This document shows, piece by piece, positions 50,743 through 62,520 of a DNA stretch of 64,000 bases. The translations under genes and the position numbers were made by a program. The stretch comes from Stichopus chloronotus (taxonomy: Eukaryota > Echinodermata > Holothuroidea > Aspidochirotida > Stichopodidae), in the NCBI GenBank assembly GCA_021234535.1, contig CM037845.1:2694501-2758500 (forward strand), written 5' to 3'. Each line of letters begins with the position of its first letter. Within the stretch, counting starts at the first letter, position 1. The notes beneath the pieces are model-generated. The model did not search any database and was not told where the DNA came from. It saw only the letters and a list, made by a program, of their open reading frames with translations.

Positions 50743-51050
50743 CTGATCATATCACAACCCTCTTTACTCGATCAGATGACACGGCCATCCTCACACGATC
50801 ATATCGCAAGTATTCTCAACTCGATCATATCACAACCACACTTACTCGATCATATCACAACCATCCTTACTCGATCAAATCACATGCAATTACATTCACT
50901 CAATCGTATCAACTATACTCACTTGATTGTATCACAACCATACTCACTTCGATCAGATCACAAACATTCTCACTTGTTGATATCACACTCTTACTTCTCG
51001 ATCATATAATACTAATCTTCATTTGATCGTATCACAACCATACTCACTCA
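50743..51050. repeat. 25-bp minisatellite, about 12 copies
   Basis: The unit starts TCGATCATATCACAACCA and continues for seven more bases. It repeats at 50743, 50768, 50821, 50846 and 50871 and on to about 51050. Copies vary at GATC(A/G)TAT and in the last third. The open frames across it are by-products of a 25-base period. Confidence 0.88.
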
Positions 51051-51059
51051 AATTGTATC

Positions 51060-52600
51060 TGAAACGATTCATATCAGTTCTGTTAAGACTAATTTTTTTT
51101 GGTCACAATTATGGTGTAAAGTTTAATTCTGTGGATGAAATCATGCTTGTGTCTTGCTCTAAACGTTCAATATTGCTTAGAAGCTTTTGGAATGTAACGG
51201 GTAGAGGCGAATATCATTTAAATCATTGGCTTGTTTTTGATAAATCTTGTATACCTTAGAGTACAACAGTCCTTATATCTCTGAAATATTTGAATTTTTT
51301 GGCCATTTGTCAAGAAATTGTCAAAACTATTAAAAATGTTTCCCAAAACAGAAATCATAGCTCTGTCTCTGACCTTTAAAAAATACAACTTATGGAGCAA
51401 ATAGGCATCGTGAGAAAGGTTCCGGTAAATAAATAGATCGTTTTATAATTTTTGCTCAAATATCCTTCCCATTATAAATAAAAATAAAATATGAGCAAAT
51501 TTCTTCCATTTTGCAATACCGGTAACCTAAATTCATGTTTGTTTGTTGTTTTTTGTCAGTTACATTATCCTGCTGCATCAATATCAGTTTTTGTTGTAGG
51601 TAGGGGTAATACTTCACAAAAACCAGTAACCCCCCCCCCCCCTGCCACACCAACAGCGTTCACATTGGCCTGTCATCTTGCAGTGAAAGTCACCGTAATC
51701 AGCATGTAACCGCAAAACAGTGCATCACATTATTTTTTTATGAAATAAAAAATGGGGCCGCCAGATCCACCTACATGAATAAAAACACCGAAAAGAGAAA
51801 TGGAAAAAGCAAAATGAGAGAGCGGAAGTAGTTGTGGTATCTACTTTTCTACTTTGCCAAGTATGATCCAGTTACGCGAGATGGTCTGATAATGGTACCC
51901 GTGATAATTTGGTTGTATATGGTATACCTCGATCGAGAGTGATAAGACTCCATATGTTCTCCACAAACACTGTCGCTGAATCGATATGACGTAAACATAT
52001 CGAACTCTGAAATGACAGCCCTGGTAAACGACCATGAGGGGTACCTCTCCCTCTTTCTCCCCCTTTTTTCTCTCTCCACCTCTCTCTCTCACCCTTCCAC
52101 TCTTCTGCTAATTTTCTTCTTCTTTTCATCCTCCTCCTGACATTAATAGCAAGTGTAATTTGTTTATGTCATATTCAAGCTAGGCGTCTTTCAAGGTGTT
52201 GGCAATATAGGCCAGGTCAAATTAAGTTTGCAAATAGGACCACTGCGTCCCCTATGTAACATGCACACATTTATCTACATATGCATTTATACAAGTGTAA
52301 ATTTTGATGAAATGACTTATTACAATATATAGTCCAACCAAGTTTAAAATTTCTTAAAAATGGGTCGTTAAAAATTTCTTGAAACGGGCGGTTAATTTTA
52401 CTTTCCATTATCCTTACTATAAGGAGCAAATTCAAAGCGAGGGAGAAAATATCGCAAAGAGCAAAGCCACAGAATAAGAGAGAATAGCCGAAAAAAAAAA
52501 GAATAATCTTGTTATGGTCTCGTAAAATGGCCCAGATGGGCCGAACAAATGTTGGAGGTGATTTTTACGGGTATTTTACAATGGTTGGAACTAAATGATA
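51060..52600. other. Unassigned stretch
   Basis: Contains a C tract of 13 at 51630-51642 and a pyrimidine-rich patch (TCTCTC/CCCTT) at 52040-52130, which causes Arg/Glu/Lys-rich shadow frames on the minus strand. No gene was recognised. Confidence 0.5.
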
Positions 52601-54120
52601 ACGCCCGGCTATTTCCTTAGAGCCTCCTTCGGTAAAAGCAAAAGTAAATAAATATCAGAGTTCCCCGTAACATGACGTGAACGGGACATTTTAAAGGTTG
52701 GATCTAAAAGATACAGAAAGAGAGTTAACACACTCTTCGACGTGAAATAAAAGTCCAAATCCAACCTCATAGGTTGTCTAATAAGCATGGCTTTTAGCTT
52801 TTCTTGAAAGAAATGCGTTCAGAGCTTGTCTGAAAACAAATTAAGCACAACAATACGACCATCGTCTGAACTGAGCTACTTTACTTGATGGGAAAAGGCA
52901 CAAGCAAAGGATGAAAACACTGGGTCCATTAACCAGGTTCTTGATTGATGACTGGCTTGGCCCATTATCACGACAGCTTGGCTAAAGACATTTATCTGTA
53001 AGTTTTGGTGCCGATTTCGTGGTTTCCTGTGTTAAGTCATGATGTCGGCGGCAAGAAGAGGTGTGGGGCTCGCCCATTAACCGCCAACCGACGCCACGCA
53101 GGCCGGCCCCCTTGGCTTCTCCCTTCTGATGTCTTACTAAAGGAGACGAGAATAGGAAACGAAAATGAGAAGAGATCCTATCATTGATGGTGTTGTTTTA
53201 AGAAACAACCGCTGAAACGTAAATGTCTAGAATTGAACGAGACAACAATATCATAATGTTGTCAAGGACTACCGGGGGGACGTTTCTTGAATCGAAAATG
53301 TGCGGGCCTCTTTGGAAGTATTCCGACAGCACGGCGCAGCGCATGTCTTCATAATTTGTTAGCAATTACCCCGAGGGTTATGCGAACAGCTTTGATATGC
53401 CTTTCTTTGTGCCTCATCGGCCTCGAGAAACGTGTCTAAAGTCGCAAGTTGCCATATGGCGTATGTTTAGGCACCCGAAAGTATTGACGACACAAGCATT
53501 AAAAACACACAGATGGAACGCGTGGGGAAGGCGGGACTATAAGCCGACATGGTGGTACTACAGTCTTGTTTTTACTGATGCATTAAATGCCAAGAAATTA
53601 TCCATAGACACCCATTTTAATGGAATGATTTCTCTTTGAATTCATAAGATAGTGATTCAGAAGAGCAAGTATCTTCCCTTGATTCCATCATGAAGAGGCT
53701 GAAACACGCGTTCAATTAACACTTTCATGGAATGCCAAACTGCGTCCATACAACCGGCACGACGCAGGCATTGCGTGGCGACGTGCGTCCCCAAGACTCA
53801 TTCAAAACATGACAGATTTTTATCAAACCTTTCATAACTTTTTTCCTTCTCTTCATGAGAACCTCAAATAAAATTACACTTTAGGGCTGTAAAGATTATG
53901 GATCAGCGCTCTCGAAAATAACGTACACCGTAAGAGAAAAGAAAAAGAAAAGAAGGGGAAAAAAGGAACTTTGGAAAGAAAAACAACAAAAATAAAGAAA
54001 TGTACAAGTGGAACACGACGGCACTGCAGATATACGTTCTGCTCTGCCGGCCGCCGGCTAATCTGTTCTTCCAAAGCAAAAAAGAAATCTTGTTTCATCG
54101 TGATCAGCCTTCTTATTTGA
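52600..54120. other. GC-richer stretch, possibly conserved non-coding DNA
   Basis: It looks different from its AT-rich neighbours. It has few homopolymers and many homeodomain-like words, including TTGATTGATGACTGG at 52941, a close match to a joint Pbx/Hox plus Meis site, and AGCAATTACC near 53362. No frame reads as a known protein. Enhancer function is an inference from appearance only. Confidence 0.2.
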
Positions 54121-56160
54121 GAGGGAGAAGCTTATCGAGTTGATCAAGCAAACTAAAACAGATGTAGGGAATGTAAAATAATGATAAAGACGTCAGACAT
54201 TCATTTTCTTTCATTTTAATGGACAAAAATAAGAAACGCCGGATGAGAGTTAAAATGATTCACTTTTTTCTCTCATATTTCCAGGTAAAATCTTACAAAC
54301 CGAGGACGTACAACCGTAAGTCTAAAAGCCCCTCTAACGACGTATGTAGAGTTCGGGTTAAGAGTCGAGTGTTACTGTAAGGGAAACGTGCTTTCTGAGG
54401 GGAAAAAGTACTTGAAAATTCTTCCGGCTATAATGGAAGTCTCTATTAAATTTCACCAACTGTAACTTATCAGAGCTTTTATTTCTTAGTTATAAAGAAA
54501 TAAAGAAGCGATTATCTTGGTCATTAAATACGATAATGAAGTAGGAAAGATAAGAAGACGTTGATACACCCAAAATGTCCCGAGGTGTGCGGTATGCATC
54601 GAGTTCAGCATATGGAATTTCAATGTAGACATAAAATAACAAGCAGAAAGATCCGAGGGCCATTGGGTGCTTATTACACGCTAATGAACAGATTATCATG
54701 CTATTAAAAATGATAATAATAAATGGCTATAAAATACGAACAACATAAATAACGGTCACGTGGGTTTTTTAACCTTATCCGAATGCCGTTAATATCTGCA
54801 CCATATTTTGCTTCCAATAATTCGATGTACAATGATGAAGTCATAAAAGGATAATACCGTCATAATTGAAATAGGTTCCCTAGACTATCAACTTGTTTCA
54901 ATTCTTTGTTATCGTTTTTTTAACTAAACAGACGTTCAGCGAAGCCAAAATCTGCATCTTTTTTTCTGATCTTTGAACAATGCACTATTAGATCAGCTAA
55001 ATGTCCTTTTTTGTTTACTTTGAAATATTAAAATAAATAGCAAATACAGAACCTTGTAAAACACCGAACTTTGTCTAATATTAGCTTTCACAGTTGATGC
55101 GACCACATAATGTGTGAGAGAGAATGACTTTAGTGTAAGAAAGTTCACCAGTGGAAGTATGATTTCATTGACATTCATACATTGATTCTTATCTTTAAGA
55201 TCGTACGTTAATTAGAATAAATAAGAAGGAAAATAAACTGGAGATGTCCAAAAAGACAGGCTCTGTCAGTGATAAGTTCCACGTGTTATTTCTTTGTGTT
55301 ATTTTATTTTTGGTACGCCATGGTTAAGATGAAAATAAGATACGCATGTATATCCTTCATGTTTGGAACATCCACAATTTGTGATACGTGCGAAAGCAAG
55401 ATCCTTATCTGCCAATATAGCGAAGCATATATTGCTCAGGCTGAGTGTATCGACCACATAATGAGGAGTTTTATCGGTGATTCGAGAATGTACACTGGGA
55501 AGAGCAAACGGAAGGATATAACCTTAGGCTATGAAAGCTAGGTTAGTCTAGCATGAGGAAAAAGTTTGCACTTTTTGTAGGACATGTACATTAGGGTCCA
55601 TTAATATCATATATAGATGTGTGCACAAGAGCTTAAAAGTCAGGTCACGCGTATATTTTAAATCGAAGATGTGGTAACGGAGCGCTGGCTTATATAGATT
55701 CATCTTTTTTTTTCTTGTAAAACTCGTATAAGACGATAAATCTCTGACATAGTGAGAGAAATATTACAAAAACATGGGAAAAAATTGTGTTTTTAAGATT
55801 CCTTGTGGATTAATATTTGGTACTCAAAGAACTTAAGTGAAGATGTACAGAAAAGATACCAATATGTAATGGAAGGAAGCTTGATGGGCAATTTCCCCAA
55901 GAAGTTTCATTGTGGAGAGCCATTTATACGGTTCATGTGAATTATCGCTCTTGGCTATTCTTAAGTTTTTGTTATAGTTCACATATAGTTTATATTTGCA
56001 CTTTTATAAGCAGAAATCGGTGAACAAACATATTGTGGAAAACTTGTTGAAAATGAATTAATCAAAGGTATTACTTGCAATAACTATATATGTTATGTCT
56101 AAAGGGGAAAAAAGTATACGGGGAAAAGAAATTACAGCTGAAGGGCTTCGTTCGGAAATG
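54121..56160. other. Unassigned AT-rich stretch
   Basis: No gene, tandem array or recognisable transposon was seen. Confidence 0.5.
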
Positions 56161-56180
56161 TGGTGTCCTTTGTGAACACA

Positions 56181-56188
56181 TGACGTCA
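56181..56188. promoter_or_regulatory. TGACGTCA palindrome (CRE-type), site 1
   Basis: A perfect cyclic-AMP response element octamer. It is one of three within 1.9 kb (with 57430 and 58081). Confidence 0.4.
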
Positions 56189-56499
56189 TAACATAAGGTA
56201 GCTGTACACAGGATTTTTCCATAGACATAGCATACCTGGACTTTCTGTGGCTAAAGGGTTACGTGGATGTAATGGCTTGATAGTTTGATGTGAGCCTGGA
56301 CCCTGAGGGTATGTGAAGCATGAAAGCTACTGACCGATGGAAAAAAAATACTCTTTCACTGTGTTCAGCCTCGTTTGTGAAACTTGAAGGCAGCACATTA
56401 TGTCGGTATTTTCTAATCTCAGCCTTGTTTGTGCCTCGGCTGAATATACTCTTGTACTATTGCGCCAAAAAGAATAAGAATATCAGAACACTCTGCGCC

Positions 56500-56850
56500 G
56501 ATGGTGTGCTGTCGATACGGGCGCACGACATGGCCTTAGTTACTATTGTTGTACAATGGAGGCCTGCCCGTAAAGACAGAGATATGCCCAGAGCACTGAC
56601 CTGGATGAACAATCTCCTCGCCGGAAGAGCTTAGTCGGCCATCTTGCAGATGGCAAAAACGTCACTTCCGGTAGCTTCACTTTGCCAATAGGATAACAGT
56701 ACATCCCGGAACATCCGGCTGTATTATGTCTCACGGTGTCATTTCGTCTTGATTTGGCAATTTGGTCGTCACTGCATATGCGCAAAAGGTGTGTCATCGG
56801 TCCGCGCCCACGACGCGCCCTTAGTTACATTATTTTGTTGCTTAATGGAT
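56500..56850. repeat. Pair of diverged direct repeats
   Basis: GCGCACGACATGGCCTTAGT followed by TACTATTGTTG at about 56520 aligns with GCGCCCACGACGCGCCCTTA followed by GTTACATTATTTTGTTG at about 56803. The GGTGTG(C/T) words upstream and AATGGA downstream agree as well. Confidence 0.5.
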
Positions 56851-56867
56851 CCCAATAGGTCCAATGA

Positions 56868-57115
56868 AATCGGAAGATAAATAGCTGGAAGAAGGACGCC
56901 AATGGAAAAATGGCGTCAAATTGTCCGCTACATTGAGGGTCACGTGCTGTGGGAATGACTTGGTATGGTAGATGTGATATTTCATGCGTTTGCGATTTAC
57001 AATAGACCACTCACAGAAATCGGAATCGTAATAGCTGCAAAAAGAGGGTCACGGGCAGCGGGAATGACTTGGTATAGATAGATGTAATTGTTTCATACAT
57101 TCGTGATTAATAATA
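56868..57115. repeat. Tandem duplication, two diverged copies
   Basis: GAAATCGGAA...AATAGCTG is found at 56868 and 57016. The following AGGGTCACG, CGGGAATGACTTGGTAT (GTGGG in copy 1), TAGATGT and TTTCAT words appear in the same order. Copy 1 has about 45 extra bases in the middle. Confidence 0.7.
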
Positions 57116-57429
57116 ACAACAGCAATAGTTAAACGAACGAGCGCACATCGCTCAAGGTACACTGTAGCAGAGTAACAATGGAGAGGTTTGCGCCTCAGAT
57201 GCAGAAAATTTGTGCTGTCTTTTAATTACTTCTTATTTCGTGCGGCAGAGGTAAAATAGTCTACTTTTGTACATCTAATTAAGCAGTAAAATATAGGGTG
57301 CACAAACTTATTATGCTCACCGTACTTTTACATTCCTACAGCATGCCCGCACTCTCCAGTATCGGCCATTTTCTATAGTGGAACAATCCTCCCAACTAAA
57401 GTATAGGATTTTGATGAAACCACTTGTGC

Positions 57430-57437
57430 TGACGTCA
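57430..57437. promoter_or_regulatory. TGACGTCA palindrome (CRE-type), site 2
   Basis: Sits in a context (AAACAAACAATGGCGCCCT just after) that is shared with the site at 58081. Confidence 0.45.
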
Positions 57438-58080
57438 TGTAAAAACAAACAATGGCGCCCTTCCTGGGGCAAATAAACAAACAGCGTGTAAACAATGAAG
57501 TTTTGGACAATGAAGTTTTGCTTGCAGACTTAACGTTGCATCTTACACGCATAGTCTTTAGCGCTGGTCAGCAAGAGGCTCACGTGCGCATATCCCAGGA
57601 ATTTTCCCTCTGCCTGAATTCCGGGAATCGCCGTGCTTTTTACATGAAATGCCTCAAGGAGGGCTCTGTACTGTGTCATGGTCCAGAATAATTCATTTAC
57701 TCAAGTGCAACCTACAGCTCCGTCTGGGGCAAATCGTTTTCTGCAATCAATTGCAGTAACACGTCTATTTAAACCTCGCATAACTCATTTTATCGGTTCC
57801 CAAAAGGCAAACAAAGTTAAGGTAGTTTTTCAAGACAAATGATTCATTAGTGTGGCTTTACTCCGGTAGATTGTACATAACGTTACATAATTTACCTAAC
57901 TTTCGAGCGATGGCCCAGCTAAACCGTAGGCCTCAAATGTGGGGTCATTTCCGTTACATCGTCTCCAATGCAAAATCGACTAAGCGTCCTATCTTCCCAT
58001 CTCTAGAATCTTTGGTGTCGCTTACTTTTGTTTCTTGTCGCCTGCAAGTGTCTTCACAAATTAATACACCCCCCTTGTAT

Positions 58081-58088
58081 TGACGTCA
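58081..58088. promoter_or_regulatory. TGACGTCA palindrome (CRE-type), site 3
   Basis: Followed by AACAAACAAGGACGCCCT, matching the context of site 2, so sites 2 and 3 lie in copies of one repeated segment. Confidence 0.45.
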
Positions 58089-58109
58089 CATAACAACAAA
58101 CAAGGACGC

Positions 58110-59440
58110 CCTCGAAATTGCGAACAGCGGCTACACTAGTAGCGTATAAAAACGAATGACAGGGACGCAACGCACACATGTTAAATGTAGTAGCTTGTCC
58201 TTGAAGCGGGCGCTTCACTGTATCACTGTCTAAGAATTATCTTACATCATTGTGATGTCACATGCAAGGAGTCTATTGATTCTACTCAATGAGATTGATA
58301 TAACCTGGCAGATATGATAACGACACTAACGAAAATTGTCCAATACCTCGAAATAAAAGTCATCATTGTTTTATTCAAAGTGTGCAGGAAACATTCATTT
58401 GGCCGTCCATAGAAATGGATCACGTGGTAGAATAACGAAAACGTCATTTACAAGATCGCAACAGAATAAAGTTTGGTTGACATCTATTTCCTGTTTCTTA
58501 AACTCGTCTTAGACTTTGGATTTATTTTTTTTAAGTACCAAATCTTTATCTGTTAATTAAGTTACTATCTTAAGTTCTTCAGCTGAACCAGTTTTAGTAC
58601 AAAAAAGTACTACAGGATGTATATTTATAGTTATCTTGAAGGAGACTTACACAGCACAGTGTGAAATTTCCCTAAAACAACTTGTTCACCTTCACGATGC
58701 ACTAGACAAAATTGAGGGCGTTTGTTCTTTAAGGGCTGATTTACGTTACAATTAATCGAAGCATTCCAATCTCGCTTTGTGTGTAGTACCTCTGAAAAAC
58801 ATTTTATTCATACTCAAGGTGCATTCACATTCTACATAACTACAACGGTTTGACTACGTTTACTTTTATCCATTCTTAACTAGAGAGCTAGTATAGAGAG
58901 AAAGAATAGATGGATGGCTCGCAACCTGCGCTGCCCGCCACAAGGTTCAAAGGTGGCGATGTGACCCCTTGATTTAAAAGTTGGCAGTCCTTGGCCTATG
59001 GAGTGAAGTTTTAATACGGTGCGGCGCTAGTGTTCATATACACATTAATTAGGTAATCGCAGTACATACATGTCCGTTCAATAATTAAAGGCAGAATTTG
59101 CCACTTTCTGTGCACTTATGGCACTAAACATGCACCTGACCCCGTGTGAACAGGACAGTTTCGGTAAGCAGCTAGGCGTAACGAGGACTGACCATATAGG
59201 TCTATAGGTCCACTCAGAAAGGGGTCCCAAATGCTCACCCGGGGCGTGCTTAGGATTGTAATGAAGAGAAATTCTTTTGACGGTAATTAAATTTTCCATT
59301 AATAACTAAGAGTAACTTCGAAATGTCGCTGATCTGACATTAAGACGAAAGGATCGACTAAAGGGTTACGAGAACTGACAATCAGAGACGGTCTTCGGCG
59401 AAAAGTTACGATCATAGTCGAATACGTACGAGAAGCACAG
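58110..59440. other. Unassigned stretch
   Basis: No gene or repeat array was recognised. Confidence 0.5.
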
Positions 59441-59447
59441 AAATCGC

Positions 59448-59912
59448 TTGCATCACGAGTCGAGTTACCCTTTTGTTTTCGAAGTAATTATGATGTCAGT
59501 ACCCGGTCCTGAATTACTACCCGGATCCAAAGTTTTTACCAACGTAAACTGTGCGTGTGACAAAATTAAGTATGCATCTAAAGAACGCCATTATGATGTC
59601 TGTATAACATACATGGTGTTACATAAGGCAAAGCAAAAGTCCTACTTTGACTTCCCAACGAACTCGATTCCTACGAAAAGTTACGATGTAAGGTACCCGG
59701 GACCGAATTCTGCACCCGTTACAAATAATAATCCAAAAGCTATTTGGGTAAATATCTTCTATAATATCCTCTTAACTAAGAAACAAGTTAGGACTAACTC
59801 ATTTTGTTCTTTGTGTTTGTTTATTTTCTGTTTTTGTTTTTGTAGGCAACTTCCCGACTTTCTGAGGGATACAGTTCTTAGAAACAACCTACTAGAAATT
59901 TTCAACAACTAG
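59448..59912 (+). other. Open frame of 154 codons, doubtful
   Basis: The longest open frame of the window. It is not recognised. A 40-base segment is repeated inside it 197 bases apart (GATGTCAGTACCCGGTCC at 59490 and GATGTAAGGTACCCGGGACC at 59686), and a T-rich stretch (TTTTGTTTTTGTAG) could be an acceptor at 59846. The part after that acceptor, reading LPDFLRDTVLRNNLLEIF then NN and stop, could be a terminal exon of an unknown gene. The composition does not look like a conserved protein. Confidence 0.12.
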
Positions 59913-60057
59913 ATTTCATTTGCAGTGAAAACTTCAGAAAGGGAATCACCCATTGCAAGAGTTTTCTATTCTGGAAATATTTTCAAGATGTTGACGAAGA
60001 CCACGGCAAAAAAAAAAAAAAATGGTCGGAGGAATTATTATTCTCAAGGCGACAAGA

Positions 60058-60450
60058 AAGGAGTGTAAAAATACGACAAAGAAGTAATCACTGTTTAATA
60101 TCTAGTGTATTTGTCGGTAAGAAAATATCTCCTCCACACTTCCAAAGAACTTAGCTTACTTTCATAGAACTAACTTACTAAATTAAAGCAAACATTGTAT
60201 CAACATCCATCTCTCCCCTATGAACCCGGTACTGGATAAAACCCAGGATACAGGTAAATGCAAGCATTCACTACTCTTTGACAAAAACAAAAGGGTGCAC
60301 CTTTAGGTGATACATGCTGTCTGTACATAAGTTGTTGCTAGTTTAAAACGGTAGGATAGGTTACAACAAGTGAATAAAAATAGAGAGAGGAGGGGGGGGG
60401 GGGTGAAAAGTTCGAGAGAATATTAGTCAATGAAACAATAATTTACCATA
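60058..60450. repeat. Duplicated segment, copy 1
   Basis: It aligns with 62153-62520: GTGTAAAAATACGACAAA, TTGTATCAACATCCA, AGGTGATACATGCTGTCTGT and TACATAAGTTG...TAGTTTAAAAC are in the same order. It ends in a G tract (60392-60403) that copy 2 lacks. Confidence 0.8.
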
Positions 60451-60776
60451 TACACCCGACAGCAAAATACAGATTCTCTGATTCCCTTTATTTTTCGTTT
60501 TTCTGTTCAAGAATATCTCGGTAAATAATAATTGAACAATAATTAGTCACTAACCTTGATTAACACTGACGAAAGAGTGACGACAAATGATAAACTCTGT
60601 GAAACATTGACTGGAGATATTCGGCCTGGAGATATACTGTTGCTTTCTTCTCTTTACACCTACGACGAATAGCAATCACCAAGTACCACAAAAAAGGCCA
60701 TTGACCCTTCCTTGCACACATACATCGAAAAAGAAAACCGTTGGAGACATCGGGTAGGTCTTAGATCATCCTTAAT

Positions 60777-61488
60777 GACTACATGTGACTATTCTCTTTG
60801 ACTACATGTGACTATTCTCTTTGACTACATGTGACTATTCTCTTTGACTACATGTGACTATTCTCTTTGACTACATGTGACTATTCTCTTTGACTACATG
60901 TGACTATTCTCTTTGACTACATGTGACTATTCTCTTTGACTACATGTGACTATTCTCATTGGCTACATGTGACTATTCTCTTTGACTACATGTGACTATT
61001 CTCTTTGACTACATGTGACTATTCTCTTTGACTACATGTGACTATTCTCTTTGACTACATGTGACTATTCTCATTGACTAAATGTGACTATTCTCTTTGA
61101 CTACATGTGACTATTCTCATTGGCTACATGTGACTATTCTCTTTGACTACATGTGACTATTCTCTTTGACTACATGTGACTATTCTCTTTGACTACATGT
61201 GGACTATTCTCTTTGACTACATGTGACTATTCTCTTTGACTACATGTGACTATTCTCATTGACTACATGTGACTATTCTCTTTAACTACATGTGACTATT
61301 CTCTTTGACTACATGTGACTATTCTCTTTGACTACATGTGACCATTCTCATTGACTACATGTGACTATTCTCTATGACTACATGTGACTATTCTCTTTGA
61401 CTACATGTGACAATTCTCTTTGACTACATGTGACTATTCTCTTTGACTACATGTGACTACATGTGATTACATGTGACTACATGTGACT
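60777..61488. repeat. 23-bp minisatellite, about 30 copies
   Basis: The unit begins GACTACATGTGACTATTCTC and ends TTT (23 bases). It runs for about 712 bases with very few differences; recurrent variants have TCATTGG or TCATTGA instead of TCTTTGA. One unit has an extra G (near 61201). The last 40 bases change to a 10-base unit GACTACATGT, as if the array was trimmed to its first half. Every unit contains ACATGTG, an E-box (CATGTG). Confidence 0.97.
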
Positions 61489-62152
61489 GAAGACGACGAT
61501 CAGTAAATCGCATCAGCTCGGGCAACCATAGAGAGATACTTACTATTAAACTCGAAGATGTAATCGAGTAAGCTCAGATGACCTCCAAATGAAAATTTAA
61601 AAACTTGAGATTTAAGAGATGAAATCAAATGTCAGAGAAAGTAAAATGGAAGCCTTTCAAAGGAATTCCTACTGAATTAACGAATTAAATAAGTCTCCCT
61701 ATTTTTGTTTTATTTCAGTATTTTTTTCTGTTTTTCTTCTCTATAAAAGTAGCCGAGATTTATATGTATCGCAGTGTCTTTGAAGTAAAATTTGTATATC
61801 ACCATTTAACCTTTGAAGTGTGTTGGGTAAGCCGTGGATGTGGCATAATGGCTACAAAGGTGAAAGGTGGTCGTGGAAAAGAGTTTTGATAAACTTGTGT
61901 TGGTATCCTGCGTAGGCATCCTTCAAAAGAGATGCCAATTACAGGAGGGAAGAAAAAGAAAGGAAAACATTTTGAGAAGACTATGTATATAAGCTGTCTT
62001 GAGAGGAGAAATCTGGACTAACATGACGTTTTGGGTCTCCGTATTACTTTCGGTAAAGCCTCTGAGTTTGCCCTGCCCCTGAATACCAGTAAACAAAAGC
62101 GAAAGAGAGCTCTGACGTACACAGATTAAGTGGATAAGGTAGCATTGAGGTT

Positions 62153-62520
62153 GCAGTGTAAAAATACGACAAACAAACAAAGAGATGATCATTGTTTAAT
62201 TTCTAGTATATTGTTTGGCAAAAGAAACAAGATCACCTTTACACTTGAATAAAACTAAGCCTCCTAGGACTGAATTATTAAAGTAAACATTGTATCAACA
62301 TCCACCCCTCTCCTTAACCCCGTACTGGAAAAATCGCATGGTACCAAAAAACATACATTTAATCTGCTCGACAATATTAAACACAAACGTGCGCGTTTAG
62401 GTGGTACATGCTATCTGTACATAAGTTGCTGGTAGTTTAAAACTTAAATTACATAAAAAGTAAATAAACAAATAGAAGGGGATGAAAAGACCGAAAGAAT
62501 GTTAGTGTATTTAACAAAGC
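62153..62520. repeat. Duplicated segment, copy 2
   Basis: Direct-orientation copy of 60058-60450, about 2.1 kb away and clearly diverged. The 23-bp minisatellite lies between the two copies. Confidence 0.8.

Noticed and set aside
51841..52129. Three overlapping minus-strand Arg/Glu/Lys-rich frames
   Set aside because: They come from a pyrimidine-rich low-complexity patch (TCTC/CCCTT) and share no known domain.
57452..57691. Plus-strand frame of 79 codons starting MAPFLGQINKQ
   Set aside because: The start lies in a repeated segment, where the second copy (58081) does not keep the frame. No homology is recognised.
60777..61488. Regular short repeats that might suggest a CRISPR array
   Set aside because: The 23-bp units are directly adjacent with no unique spacers, and the genes around are animal genes. 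It is a minisatellite.
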